Below are positions 12,781 to 23,710 of a DNA stretch of 64,000 bases, piece by piece. The notes under the pieces are model-generated. The model was not told where the DNA came from. It saw only the letters and a list, made by a program, of their open reading frames with translations, and made no database searches. Every line of letters begins with the position of its first letter. Positions within the stretch are counted from its first letter, which is position 1. Made by a program: the position numbers and the translations under genes. Where the stretch lies: assembly GCF_024763615.1 (NCBI RefSeq), contig NC_077222.1:17236001-17300000 (forward strand), read 5' to 3'. The DNA comes from Phlebotomus papatasi. Taxonomy: Eukaryota > Arthropoda > Insecta > Diptera > Psychodidae.

Positions 12781-12959
12781 CCGTTTAACAAAAAGACTGT
12801 GGGGAGACTGAAAGTGTGCTTTTCAGTCTCGTGGGAAATTTAGTGCAAGATATAGGACATTTCGAGGTTCTTGTCTAACAGGTTATACCTCGAATACTTA
12901 ATATTCAACATCATTTAATTTTTATCCGAGAACATGCTCTATTTAACCTGGTTTGTTTA

Positions 12960-14450
12960 CTTATTCTATGCGACAGTGTAAATGACCTCAATGAAATCGT
13001 TTAGATTGCCGCCTTAAATTGAGACTAAATTGTCCCAAAATCCGATTTTTAGGCAATTCATTCTTAATTTAATGTTAGCCTCAAAAAGCCGTTTGCTTTA
13101 GCATCTTAGATTGCGACTGAATTATCCCAAAATCTGATTTTGGGACAATTCAATCTTAATCGGATTTAGTGGTGTAAATGACCTCAAGAAGCCGTTTAGA
13201 TTGCCGTCTTAAACTGAGACTGAATTGTCTCAAAATCCGATTTTAAGGCAATTCAATCTTGATCTAATGTGTCGGTGTAAATAGCCTCAAAAATCCGTTT
13301 TGTTTGCCATTTTAGATTGAGAATGAATTGTCCCAAAATCGGATTATAGATCGCAGTTTAGGTTCCTGCTGATACTGAGACCGAATTGTCTGAAAATCTG
13401 ATTTTGAGACAATTCAGTATTAATCTTATTTAGTGGTGTAAATGACCTCAAGAAACCGTTTAGATTGCAGCATTAGATTAGACTGAATTATCTCAAAAAC
13501 GGATTTGAGATCGCAGTTTAGATTGCCGCATTAGATTGAGACTGAATTGTCCCAAAATCTGATTTTACGTCAATTCAATCTTAACCTGATTTAGCAGTGT
13601 AAATTACCTCAAGAAACCGTCAAAATTGCCGCCTTAAATTGAGACTAAATTGTCCCAAAATTCGATTTTGAGTCAACTCAATCTTAATTTAATGCAGCGG
13701 TGTAAATGACCACAAGAAACCGTTCGAATTGCCTCTTTAAACTGAGACTGAATTGTTCCAAAATCCGATTTTGTGTCAATTCAATCTTATTTTGATTTAA
13801 CAGTGTAAATGACCACAAGAAACCGTTCAGATTGCTGCTTTATATTGACACTGAATTGTTCCAAAATTCGATTTTGCGTCAATTCAATCTTAATTTAATG
13901 CAGCGGTGTAAATGACCTCAAGAAACCGTTAAATTTGCCTCTTTTAACTCAGACTGAGTTGTCCCAAAATCCGATTTTGCGCCAATTCAATCTTAACCTG
14001 ATTTAGCGGTGTAAGTAACCTCAAGAAACCGTTCAATTTGCCTGTTTTAACAGAGAATGAATTGTCCCAAAATCCGATTTTATGTCAATTCAATCTTATT
14101 TTGATTTAGCGGTGTAAATGACCTCAAGAAACCGTCGAAATTGCCGCCTTAAATTGAGACTGAGTTGTCCCAAAATTCGGTTTTGGGTCAATTCAATCTT
14201 AACTTAATGTGGCAGTGTAAATGATCACAAGAAACCGTTTAATTTGCCTCTTTTAACTGAGACTGAATTGTCCCAAAATCCGATTTTGCGTGAATTCAAT
14301 CTTAACCTGATTTAGCGGTGTAAATAACCTCAAGAAATCGTCGAAATTGCCTCCTTAAATTGAGACTAAATTGTCCCAAGATCTGATTTTGGGACAATTC
14401 AATCTCAATCCAATGCAGCAGTGTAAATTGCCTCAATAATGGCAGTTGAT
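12960..14450. repeat. Satellite array, unit about 103 bp, about 14 copies
   Basis: The phrase GGTGTAAATGACCTCAAGAA recurs at about 12972, 13173, 13271, 13435, 13595, 13697, 13803, 13905, 14008, 14111, 14213, 14316 and 14418, i.e. every 102-103 bp in the right half, with two longer spacings on the left. Each unit also contains an imperfect dyad of about 40 bp around CCAAAATCCGATTTTG (ACTGAATTGTCCC ... GGGACAATTCAAT). No reading frame crosses it. Confidence 0.9.
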
Positions 14451-15570
14451 GCAGCTATTCTACGATTTAATACGCCTATAAACCTTATAAAACCATTACT
14501 TAAAGAATAAAGAGGTTAAATTGCAATTTGAGGTTATGTGGCAAATGAGAGCGTGCTTAAAGTTTGAAATTCTTACATTCCTCAGCCGAACGTAAATTAT
14601 CTTGCATTTTTTCTTTAGGGAAGTAAGAAAAGTGATTTATAGCTTTCGAATGCATGACTATGGATAATGAGGAGAAAAGTCTTTTAGGGCGCGACAGGGG
14701 TGTTAATCATCTGAGAGACCTGTCGGATATATTGCCAAAGGAACTCTGGAAGAAATAACGCTCCTGGCGCGTCCGGAAGGATTTTTTTCCTATTTCCGGT
14801 TTCTCCGACTTAACATCTTGTACACTTTCTCAAGTGCACTTGAGAAATTTTCGAGCTGCAGATATAGATTTTCAGTGTGATTTTCTGTCGACTGAGAGAT
14901 TTATGAACTACAATTATGCAAATTCTAACCATAAAAAAATCTTAGGTTAGCGTATGGGGAACTTCAATAGTGAATGCACTTAGTCCTCAAAATATCACCA
15001 AGGTAGAGACGGAAGAATTCCTGTTTCCACCTAGGATGGATCTGAGCTTATGAGGACCTTTTTTAAATTGGTTTTTAATGCTACTTACCCTCTTGAAATT
15101 GCACTTACAGGTTTTTTAGGTTAGAATTTTTAGGAGTGCAAAAATATTTTAAAAACGCGAAAAAGGACACAGAATCAACTTATTTGTCGTTCAAAGAACA
15201 AAACTTTCAAAACTCTGATTTTTATTCTACTTATATTACTTCTGTTTTTTTAAGGTTATGTACTACCTAACCTCAAATTCCGTTACAAATCTTTAGCTAA
15301 ACATAGAAATGAGGCTGAGAATATCCTGCTGAAAAATTAAGTTTTTAAAAGAATAAACATAACCTGAAAGCTCCTTTTAGGTTAGAACTCAAAAGACATA
15401 GGGTTGCGGCATTACTTATGGCCTCATCCTAATTTTTCTCACAAAATTATTTCGAAGAACCAAAAAACTTTGATGTGCTATCATAACAAATCAAATATTC
15501 CTGATTTTAAGGTTTTTGAAGTCATTTACCAAGGAGGCCATACGTGTAGACTGATTATAAGTAATGCCAT
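14451..15570. other. Gene-free stretch with GGTTATG words
   Basis: No exon recognised. AGGTTATG or its complement occurs at 14530, 15252 and 15360. A GC-rich patch at 14690-14790 (GCGCGACAGGGG) is unexplained. Confidence 0.35.
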
Positions 15571-16526
15571 AGGGGGAACTGGGGCAGTAGTAATCTGGGG
15601 TAGTTGTAACCACTGTGATTTTTTTCATTAATTTTAAGACTCCAGAGGATAAAACCCATAAGCATTCATAGATACCATGGGGATGTATGTCCACAGATAA
15701 ATTGGTCAATAAAATCCTAATATACTTTAAAAATAAAAATCATTTTCATGAAAATGTTGATATTTCGATTATTTTGATCATTTGGATTTCCACCTGGAAA
15801 TTAAAAATTGTGTAAAATAATCGAAATGTAGCAATACCAGTTCTTTCCTACATCTTTTAGGATTATATTAATGCATTTACTAGAGAAATTGAGATTCTCA
15901 TTATTTCAAAAGAATTAATAATTGGTCAGAAAACAGCATTTGGGGTAGATGTAACCAGGCAATTTCAATTTCACAAAATGAGTAGGTAAAAGAGCGGGAA
16001 ATTGACCTTCATGCGAAATATCTATAATTCATAGATTACGAAAAAAATGGTGGCACTGTGTTCAATAAAAAGTCACATGGTGTCAAAATATGGGGAAAAT
16101 CCATTGAAAAATGTCTTTGATATGCATGCTTTTAGTTTTTTTGCTATTTTAATTATTCTTTGTAAAAAGTGTCGTGATTTTTTGAAAAATATGCAGTCTT
16201 TATATATCTCTTAAGTAATTAAAATAATCGAGAGTGGTGCAAAGTTAATTTCAAGGGTGGGAAAAAAGGTGTTTACTTCCTCCCCAGAAAGTGGTTACTT
16301 CTACCCCAGGTATTTTGTGAAAAGAGAAAAATGCACAGGGACACAAATTTTATTTTTATGGAAAACTCAATTGTTTTCCAGCATCCGCATTACCCTCGAC
16401 GAATTGCCTATACCCAAGGGTAAAACATGAGCTAAGAAATATTTTCCAAAAAAATCACGGTGTCCTTGGAAAATCACCTCAAATTCGCATGTATCGAAAA
16501 TGGTTACATGTGCCCCAGTCTCCCCT
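15571..16526. mobile_element. Element with GGGGGAACTGGGGCA terminal inverted repeats, 956 bp
   Basis: Begins AGGGGGAACTGGGGCA and ends TGCCCCAGTCTCCCCT. Inside are further 'GGGGTAG.TGTAACCA' words in both directions. A second member lies at 59503-60424. No transposase is present, so it is non-autonomous. Confidence 0.65.
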
Positions 16527-17427
16527 AATCATAATTTCCAGAAGAAAATTTTGTATATAACCTTAAAGGTAAAAAATAAGATATTTTGCCTTTAATTGTG
16601 CGTGATATTTCAAGATTTCGAGGTAAAAGAAGACAGACACCAAAAGTCTCCAAAAAAAACTCTAGGTTATGTCATTTCTCTTATATAATCTCAATTTTAA
16701 TCACAACCATCTTTTCTATTTAAGAAATTTCCGCCAAAGACTTTGAAAGTAAATTAAAAAAAAAGGTAAAAGTAGATGATATTTTTGATTGATAATAAAA
16801 ATAAACATGTACAAAAGAATATCGAAATTTTTTCGCTAATTACTTAAAAAGGAAAAATGATGAAAAAAAATCTATGTCTCTTAAATCTCTAAATGTGCGT
16901 AATTTTTGAGAGAGCATGCAAAAAAAAAAAACATAAGTAAGCTGATATTTATTTTTTCTAAAAACAGTTTTTCTTGTGTAAAAAATTTTCACGACACTTC
17001 TTTGTGCCCTAAAAAAAGACCTTTCTATCATACTTTCTATTTTTTTTTTTGGTTTTTGTAGTGAAACCTCTTAAGACCTTTGAGGCAATTTTTGGTCGTG
17101 TTATCTTTTATCAATTTCCCTTCCCAATTACTTGTTTTTTCGACTAAAATTGTATCGTACGGAAAGCAGAAATTCTAATTTATTTTCTGAAAGAACATTA
17201 AGGAAAAAATAATAATTTTGAATTAATTTCTTAAACGAATTTAGTAAGTAATGATTACAAAATATTTTTCAACATATATTGTAATTTATTATAAAGAATG
17301 ATAAAAAAAACTTATAAAGAAGTGATAAATACAAGAGAATCTAGATCTTTTATTGGGTTTTTCCTAGCCAAGAAATAGGAATTTTTCTCAATTTCACTTT
17401 GTGATTTTTCTTCGTTAATTTTTGCAG
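16527..17427. other. AT-rich stretch before the candidate exon
   Basis: Homopolymer runs and one AGGTTATG word at 16663. It ends with a pyrimidine-rich splice acceptor at 17419-17427. Confidence 0.35.
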
Positions 17428-17648
17428 TGTCTGAAGAGAATAGAATTAATGATGCTTCGAGTGAAAGTTCAGTGGATGAAGATGGAATTTCACCGTCTGA
17501 AAGGGAATATTTATCGTCTGAATGGGAGGAAGTGTTCTCAAATGAAGATTACTATTGGGTAAAACCTCAAGGAAGGTCCCAAAAGACGTTGAATGAAAAA
17601 TTGGCAAGATATATTTCCCGTCCAGATGACACAAAAATTATGGTATGA
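17428..17648 (+). CDS. Isolated candidate exon, acidic protein fragment of about 72 aa
   Basis: A strong acceptor (T-rich tract, TTTTTGCAG) is followed by a frame that starts in phase (TG|TCT GAA GAG) and encodes SEENRINDASSESSVDEDGI, then SEWEEVFSNEDYYWVKPQG. It ends at TGA 17646-17648, or at a donor-like GTATGA directly after ATTATG (17642). The Ser/Asp/Glu-rich start followed by an aromatic-rich segment, and normal codon variety, look protein-like against AT-rich surroundings. If a preceding exon supplies an A, the split codon would be ATG. No partner exon was identified, and I do not recognise the family. The upstream unique AT-rich stretches (4.5-6.5, 9.9-12.7 and 16.5-17.4 kb) may be its introns. 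Confidence 0.4.
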
Positions 17649-17649
17649 A

Positions 17650-18670
17650 AAGTGCATTATCCTCCTTTTGCTGCCTTTTATGAATTTATTATTGAATGGC
17701 GAGAAATCTCTCTCAAGAATAATTTTAATGGAAAATTTTGCGAGAGCTTGGTTTATTCTCCTGAATATTTTACTTTATGAAAATTCTATGAAATCAAGCA
17801 CAATGTGACCTAAAATTTCAGTGGGAATGCTCTTAGAGCAACCCGTGTCTCTGGTGTATATAATTAATTAATGTTGTTCAAGCACTTTCATAATGACATT
17901 TTTAACTCAAAAATTTTCTGCAAGTTTTGTCCTTTAAACGAGTTACAATGTTTAATATTTCGTACTTCTTTTGTTTATTCCTCTAACTCTGACTTTTGAC
18001 CTTTTGTGAGATAATAATTTAAAAAGGAATAAACAAATAAACAACCGTTTGGTCTCCAGATAATAAAGAGACCAGGAAGGAGACTCACAGGACTCATTTA
18101 AACGGGGATATTTCGAAATACATCTCATTGCTATGCTATAGTGGCTCCGTTCAGTAATAACCTTTCGAAGAGACAAAGCCAAGCCAAACCTATTCGAAAA
18201 TCTACCAGAAGCCTAAAGTGCAAGTTCGTATACCCCCCGCTTTAGCGCTGATTGTTCTGTCATTTCGAATTTTGATATTCTTGACACATCAATCGTCAAC
18301 AATGTCAGCAACAGTAGAACGTCTTAATTGCAATTTCATTCAAAGAAATGTCCTTTCGATGAACTTGCTCACTTTTGTGTAACTCATCGGTTTAAACGTT
18401 CGAACTTCCAACGGGTTTTTAGGTAAGTTCTCTCGTTATCTCTGATATACATTCGAAACGGTAAAGGAAAAACCTTAACTGGAGAGAGCTCTTAAATCGG
18501 GAAGGTTATTACTGAACAAGAGGAGTGTGTCTTGGAAAAATCTGGTATAAAACTCCTCTAGTGCGTCTCGACTAAAATTGAAATCTTGATAGTTTTCTGA
18601 TTAATTTCGATTTGTGCCATTCTAAGAAGAATAACATTTTTAAAGGAATTTAATATGCTTAGTGATAAAA
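17650..18670. other. Gene-free stretch
   Basis: Mixed sequence with no repeat or exon I can support. Short frames lack splice context. Confidence 0.3.
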
Positions 18671-18675
18671 TTGCC

Positions 18676-18826
18676 TAGAGGAAGGTGGAGATACTTTGAA
18701 CTTAAAGGAAACTAGACTTGCAATTTTGGAACTAAATAAAATAATTGTAAGGCCCAGCTTCTTTTATAAATATGCGAAAATTTCGTATACCAATATAGCC
18801 CTACAGCTCAAAATAGTCCCACCTCT
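18676..18826. repeat. Degenerate fold-back MITE (GGAGGTGGGGCTAC family)
   Basis: GAGGAAGGTGGAGATACTTT at the left mirrors CAGCTCAAAATAGTCCCACC at the right. A better copy is at 27177-27397. Confidence 0.5.
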
Positions 18827-19505
18827 CAAACTCACAAAAAGCAAAAACTGAAAAGCACATTACTTTGGAAAATATTTCAATCATAAAGTTTTTTATGCAC
18901 CGAAAGATAGAAAAATTTAACGAGGGTAAAGTTCCGAGGATTTCTATTTGGAAAGAACAAAAATGATTTAAAAAATACTATCGCTTTAATGGTTTCAAAC
19001 AATTAAATTTTCCTTTTGCAATCTGAACAGAATAAAAATGTGAATTGAAAACTCTCCATAGAGCTTTTACATTGGTTTAATTTTAATTACCTTCTGTCCT
19101 ATATACTGAATCAATTATTAAAATCCTCAGAAAATGCTACCCTTAACTCTGTGGTAAAGTAGACATTTTTCGGTCAGTCGGGCGCGACCCATAATTTTCT
19201 TTTTTATCATATTTAAATCAAGATCAATATTCAATTTTCTTATGAGATTTATTTCACTTAAAATTTTCTCAACAAAATATTCTTTTCTATAATTTTACAA
19301 CGTTTCTAAAAAAAATTAGAAAGCCTGTTACACTTTTGATTTAGCCAAGACTTACCTGGGGGAATTATAACAGATGAATCAAAATGACTAAGATATTTTA
19401 TTCCAGACACAAACCATAAGAAAAAATCCAAATTTTTCTGCTGCGTAGCACAGCACCATAGAAAGCATTTTAAAATAATTCTTGTTTATTAACGCTCTAC
19501 AGAGA

Positions 19506-19836
19506 TACACTGCTGTCTCGCTATATGCACAGTTTGGGTACTTTTTTTGACAGTTCTGTCTCTGAATGCACAACATTTTTTTGAAATTCCCAACGGTTTT
19601 TTTCTTTCTTTTGATAAATTATCATTTTTTTATTGTTCTAGAATTTCCCGTGTTATTTTAAATATAATATGAAACAGAAAAAATAAAATTAAGAAAATTA
19701 AAAACAAGAAAAATTAGTTACGAAGAAAATAATTTTCTTTATTACTTTGTCAAAAATGTAAACAAATTAATTTTGAATGCAACCGAACCAAAAGCTGTGC
19801 ATATAGAGAGTGTGCATATAGAGAGACAGCACTGTA
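19506..19836. repeat. Palindromic MITE with TA-flanked TACACTGCTGTCTC ends
   Basis: Left TACACTGCTGTCTCGCTATA; right ATAGAGAGACAGCACTGTA. Termini and the CGCTATA word recall the elements at 36101 and 41045 and suggest a Tc1/mariner-type TA target. Confidence 0.6.
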
Positions 19837-21249
19837 CTATACATAATAAAAATGCTTAAATTTTGCTATGCCTCGCGAGTGTCGTTTTATGATTAGCAGA
19901 ATTCAGTTAAAAAGGGACAGATAATCCTAACCGGCTTATTGTAGGTGAGATTCTTAATGTGAGCTAACTCGAAATGTACGCAAATTCGATTTAGAGCTGA
20001 AGTTGGGGTACGCCATTCAGTTGTCTTGAGTCAAATTCGTCAAATTATACAAATTTTGTATTTAAACCAAAATATCAAGGATTTGGATGAACTGACAGAA
20101 AAGTGTTATATGGGTGAAATGTAGACCAGAATGTTCTCTATAATTTTCCCATAGAACATGATCTCATCGATTAATCAGAAGCCGAGATAATCGAGGTTTT
20201 TTGTTTCTGAACTCGTTTTTTCGACAAGAGAATTGTTGAGAATTCAAATAATTGTTGTATTTTGAGAGACTTTCCATTTAAAACCCTATTTTAAGTGTTT
20301 TGGTCGAGTAGAGGCAGTCAAATTGGCATCTGAGTGGTTGCAAAGCGTTATTATGGGAAAAATCAATTTTTTCACACTTAAACGGCAAAATCGGACAGAT
20401 AGCGTTGTCTGATCGAAAAATGATGTATGGACGAAATGTAGACACAAATGTCCTCTACAATTATGTCGAAGAAATCATCAAGATCGGTTCAGCGACAGTC
20501 GAGATAATTCAGGTTATGTGATATTAAAATTGGTTTTTCGACTGTGGCGCCCCTGGTGTTGGTCCCACGAAGTTCAAATGTTCCAGAAAATTATAGCATT
20601 TGGGGAGATCTTTCGTTTAAGCCCTCACCCATCAAAATCGGTCAAATAGAACCGGAGATATGATTTTTTGAATTTCGTGAACTTTGACCCCTTATATCTC
20701 CGGTTCTATTGAAACCACAGCGAACCCACGCCACATTTTGGAAACGTCCTAGACTGGACTACAACACTCTAAAATTTCATTCACTCCTAAAATTTTTTCA
20801 CCAAAATCAAGAAGAATAGGAAAAACTTCCCTGAAAACAATCTCCTGCGCTGCCAAATGTCAAAATTATCGGCCATATTGGCAAAAATCTCGTTCACGCT
20901 TGGAATTTTGTTACAAGGTTGGTGTCAAAAAGCGAATGGCGGACATTGGCGGGAAAACCTTACAATTGACCTCTAGCTTTTTGGGGACGAGCGTACCCAA
21001 AAAAAATTGAACAAGTTTTTTGAAAATTTAAGAAAAAAATGTTTTTCGAGTTTATGCAATCTGTAATTGTTAGTTATCATACTTGCAGGCCCCGAGAGGT
21101 TTTTTCTTATTCGGGTCTAGAAATATCAAAAAAGTCGCAATATCTGCAAAGAAGCAGAAAATCGAAAATTCACGATTTTTGACCAAGAATATCTTAGCTC
21201 AGGAGTTAATTGGGATCCTGCAAAAAATATCCTAGATTTGGACATCCTT
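19837..21249. repeat. Degenerate internally repeated sequence
   Basis: Two diverged modules about 300 bp apart (around 20100-20220 and 20400-20520) share GGTGAAATGTAGACC..GAATGTTCTCTA-like and GAGATAAT(C/T)GAGGTT words. 20630-20715 is an inverted repeat around GAACCGGAGATATGATTTTT / ATATCTCCGGTTC. No coding frame. Confidence 0.45.
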
Positions 21250-21482
21250 GTAAAGTACCCTCAAGTCGGCCGGTTTCTCAACTCGGACAAGTTGAATTAT
21301 TTAACCAATTTATTAACGTTTATAGTCAACTTCTATGAAATTTTCACTGATTTACGTTATATATAATATAATACACCTTATAATGTTAAATCGGTAAGAC
21401 CATATTATAACAAATCTAAGTAAATTGAATAAATAGTCGCACTGGCCGAGTTGAGAAACTGGCCGACTACAGGGTACTTTAC
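21250..21482. repeat. Fold-back MITE with GTAAAGTACCCT ends
   Basis: Left GTAAAGTACCCTCAAGTCGG then CCGGTTTCTCAACTCGG; right CCGAGTTGAGAAACTGGCCG then AGGGTACTTTAC. About 40-bp arms, AT-rich centre. Confidence 0.75.
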
Positions 21483-21696
21483 CTTAGTTTGTAATTATCT
21501 AGAAGAATCGGAATTTTATCGATTCTAGATAATCTAAAAAATTGTTGTTTCCATGGGTACCCAGAGTCCCAAAGGAGACGAAAGAGTTAAAGCAATAAAA
21601 TAATCTTTGGGTTTCATGCATAAAACACTTAATTTTTCTTAATAGAAATGAACTGCTCCAATTTGTTGCATTCTAAAAACACCGAAAATATTTAAG

Positions 21697-21917
21697 TAGG
21701 GTAAAATGAGATAATTTGGAACCATTTACAATTTGGGACATTTGAGATTTTTTCACTGTTTTAAGTATGCAAAAGGAAGAAAAGCTCTTCCTTTATTTCT
21801 TAATCGTCTTTTTCTTCTATTTCGCGATCTTTATTTTCTCTTTGCTCATCTGAAACAATCAGAAAATCTCAAATGTCCCAAATTGTAAATGGTTCCAAAT
21901 TAGCTCATTTTACCCTA
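21697..21917. repeat. Fold-back MITE with TAGGGTAAAATGAG ends
   Basis: Arms of about 55 bp (TTTGGAACCATTTACAATTT and GGGACATTTGAGATTTT, mirrored at the right end), centre about 110 bp. Confidence 0.8.
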
Positions 21918-22277
21918 TTTTATTGACCAAAATTTTATAATTTTGTATTTTCATTGCGTTCGAAAAGAACAGAACAAGAGAAGTTCATTAAAAGAGTTTC
22001 TGTTGCAGTTACAAATATAGGAGAATGTTTTCAGGCTTCGCACACACTCTCGCTACGAACACTTCATATTTTTCCCATATTCCTTTGAGGGATCCTGCCG
22101 ATCCTGACCTAGTGGCAATGTTATTTTAAGGTTTATTAAATGAATATGGGAGAAATATGAAGTGTTCGAAGCCAGAGTGTGTGAGTTGTTTCAGTTGTTT
22201 GACAGTCTACAACTTGAGTTTAAAAAAGTTGAATTCTATACGGCTTGCACATTCTACACTACAAAAGTTGAATTCTA

Positions 22278-22669
22278 CACTTGCACATTAAAATTTTAAT
22301 GTGATTCACATTAATTGTCGCTTGTGAGCGTCCAAATATGTTATTTGTGTCTTTGAGTCACTTAATATTTGGGGTTTTTCTATTTATTGATAAAGAAGTG
22401 GACTTGGCCTGCAAAAATAAGTTTAAATTTACCTAAAGCATAAATATTTTTCACATTAAAAAATTAAAGAGAAAATCGCATTAATTTTTCGCATTAATGC
22501 TATATATCAATTTATATGAAATTTTGCGGGCCAAGTCTACCTTTTTATCAACAAATAGATCAAATTTTGAATATAAAATGATTCAAACACACAAATTACA
22601 CATTTGGACTCTCACCAGCGACAATTAATGTGAATCATATTAAAATTTTAAAGTGCAAGTGTGATAACA
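22278..22669. repeat. Fold-back MITE, family A, copy 2 (in promoter region of the coiled-coil gene)
   Basis: Over 90% identical by eye to 2626-3024, but the extreme left end (TTATCAC) is replaced. The right end GTGATAACAC is intact and lies about 53 nt upstream of the 22722 ATG, so the element must form part of that gene's promoter or 5' UTR. Confidence 0.85.
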
Positions 22670-22721
22670 CAGTAAGGACGATAAGGATTTTAAGACCTAT
22701 TTCTTTTAATACTTCTCAAAG

Positions 22722-23594
22722 ATGGAAGAGAAGAAAGAGAAAAGGCGGGAAATTATCAATGAACACAACAGGAAATTGAGAAAGAAGAGAGCCCTACAGG
22801 AAGTTGATAGATTGGAGAGAATGCTGCGGGGAAATTTTCCGGATGCCAATAGCAAAGCAGATTTCTTATTGACTCAGGAGATCAAGGACAAGAAGCTCCA
22901 CAGAAATTTCTTGTACAGTCCAGATGAACCACAGACGTACAAGGACCTTCTCAGAAAGAGACGGAATGCAATTAATCAAAAGTATGAGGAATTCCGGAAA
23001 AAACCAAATGAGATGACGGCAAGATTATATCAGAGATCTAAGAAAATCATCCAGGGAGAGCAAAGTTCTCCCTTGGTGAGAAGTTCTGAGAGAGGAAATG
23101 AGGAAAATGGGTTATCCTGGAGGCAAACTTCTTTAGACAATCGTTACAGTACACCGAAAAAATCTCAGAGGAAGATAGATTCAGCTCCTGATGGGATTTC
23201 AGGGATTGAAGAGCTTCCTCAGGAAGAGGAGAAATCGCAGAAGTTAATCAGAGATTATGAAGGGATATCGCCTCTGCAGCTTTTCAATAAGAAACTCATA
23301 AGAGAGGGAGATCTTCTCAGGCAGAGATTACCAGAGATTGCCGGTCAGAAACTAACAGAAGATCTAGATCTAGAGCGGCAAGAATTTCTTCTGAGAGCTA
23401 TAGAAATCAATTGGAATTCCAGATCAAAAAAATCTGTTCAAGATTGTAAATATATTTTTGCATTTTCCTGCCTTAAGAGAGCAGAAATTCATTGTGGGAT
23501 TGATATCCTTTCTCAGAAATGTTCAAATAATTCGCAGAAATTGCAAATAGTCACGTGCATGGGAAAGACAAATCCTCCTGAATCTTTCCAGTGA
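22722..23594 (+). CDS. Unrecognised charged coiled-coil-type protein, 290 aa, single exon
   Basis: Open reading frame from an ATG in good context (AAAG before ATGG) to TGA. I do not recognise the family. The first 60 residues are very rich in Lys, Arg and Glu (start MEEKKEKRREIINEHNRKLR) and look like a long charged helix. Residues about 60-110 are also basic and contain an SPDEPQTYKDLLRKRRN stretch. The middle (about 115-180) is polar and Ser-rich, and the end is less structured. No signal peptide or membrane segment is visible, so a cytoplasmic, nuclear or cytoskeletal role is likely. Codon use and GC content are clearly higher than in the flanks, which supports real coding. It lies 116 nt upstream of RMC1 on the same strand. 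Its probable AATAAA (23701-23706) is 4 nt before the RMC1 start codon. A 390-bp MITE ends only about 53 nt before its ATG. The last 50 residues could be altered by an unseen intron. Confidence 0.72.
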   Translation: MEEKKEKRREIINEHNRKLRKKRALQEVDRLERMLRGNFPDANSKADFLLTQEIKDKKLHRNFLYSPDEPQTYKDLLRKRRNAINQKYEEFRKKPNEMTARLYQRSKKIIQGEQSSPLVRSSERGNEENGLSWRQTSLDNRYSTPKKSQRKIDSAPDGISGIEELPQEEEKSQKLIRDYEGISPLQLFNKKLIREGDLLRQRLPEIAGQKLTEDLDLERQEFLLRAIEINWNSRSKKSVQDCKYIFAFSCLKRAEIHCGIDILSQKCSNNSQKLQIVTCMGKTNPPESFQ

Positions 23595-23700
23595 GGGGAG
23601 GTTTTTTTGGCGCGAAAATTGCCTGGAAGTTTTGGAAGGAAAAAGTGAGGTTAAATCAGTTGTCAAAAAAATTATGCTGGAAGTGTGAGGAAAAATTGTC

Positions 23701-23706
23701 AATAAA
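23701..23706 (+). promoter_or_regulatory. Probable polyadenylation signal of the coiled-coil gene
   Basis: AATAAA lies 107 nt after the upstream TGA and 4 nt before the RMC1 ATG. If it is used, the upstream transcript would be cleaved inside RMC1 exon 1, so the two genes overlap at transcript level. Confidence 0.4.
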
Positions 23707-23710
23707 TGCC

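Noticed and set aside
12960..14450. CRISPR-like array
   Set aside because: Units of about 103 bp are repeated in full with no unique spacers, and the genome is eukaryotic.
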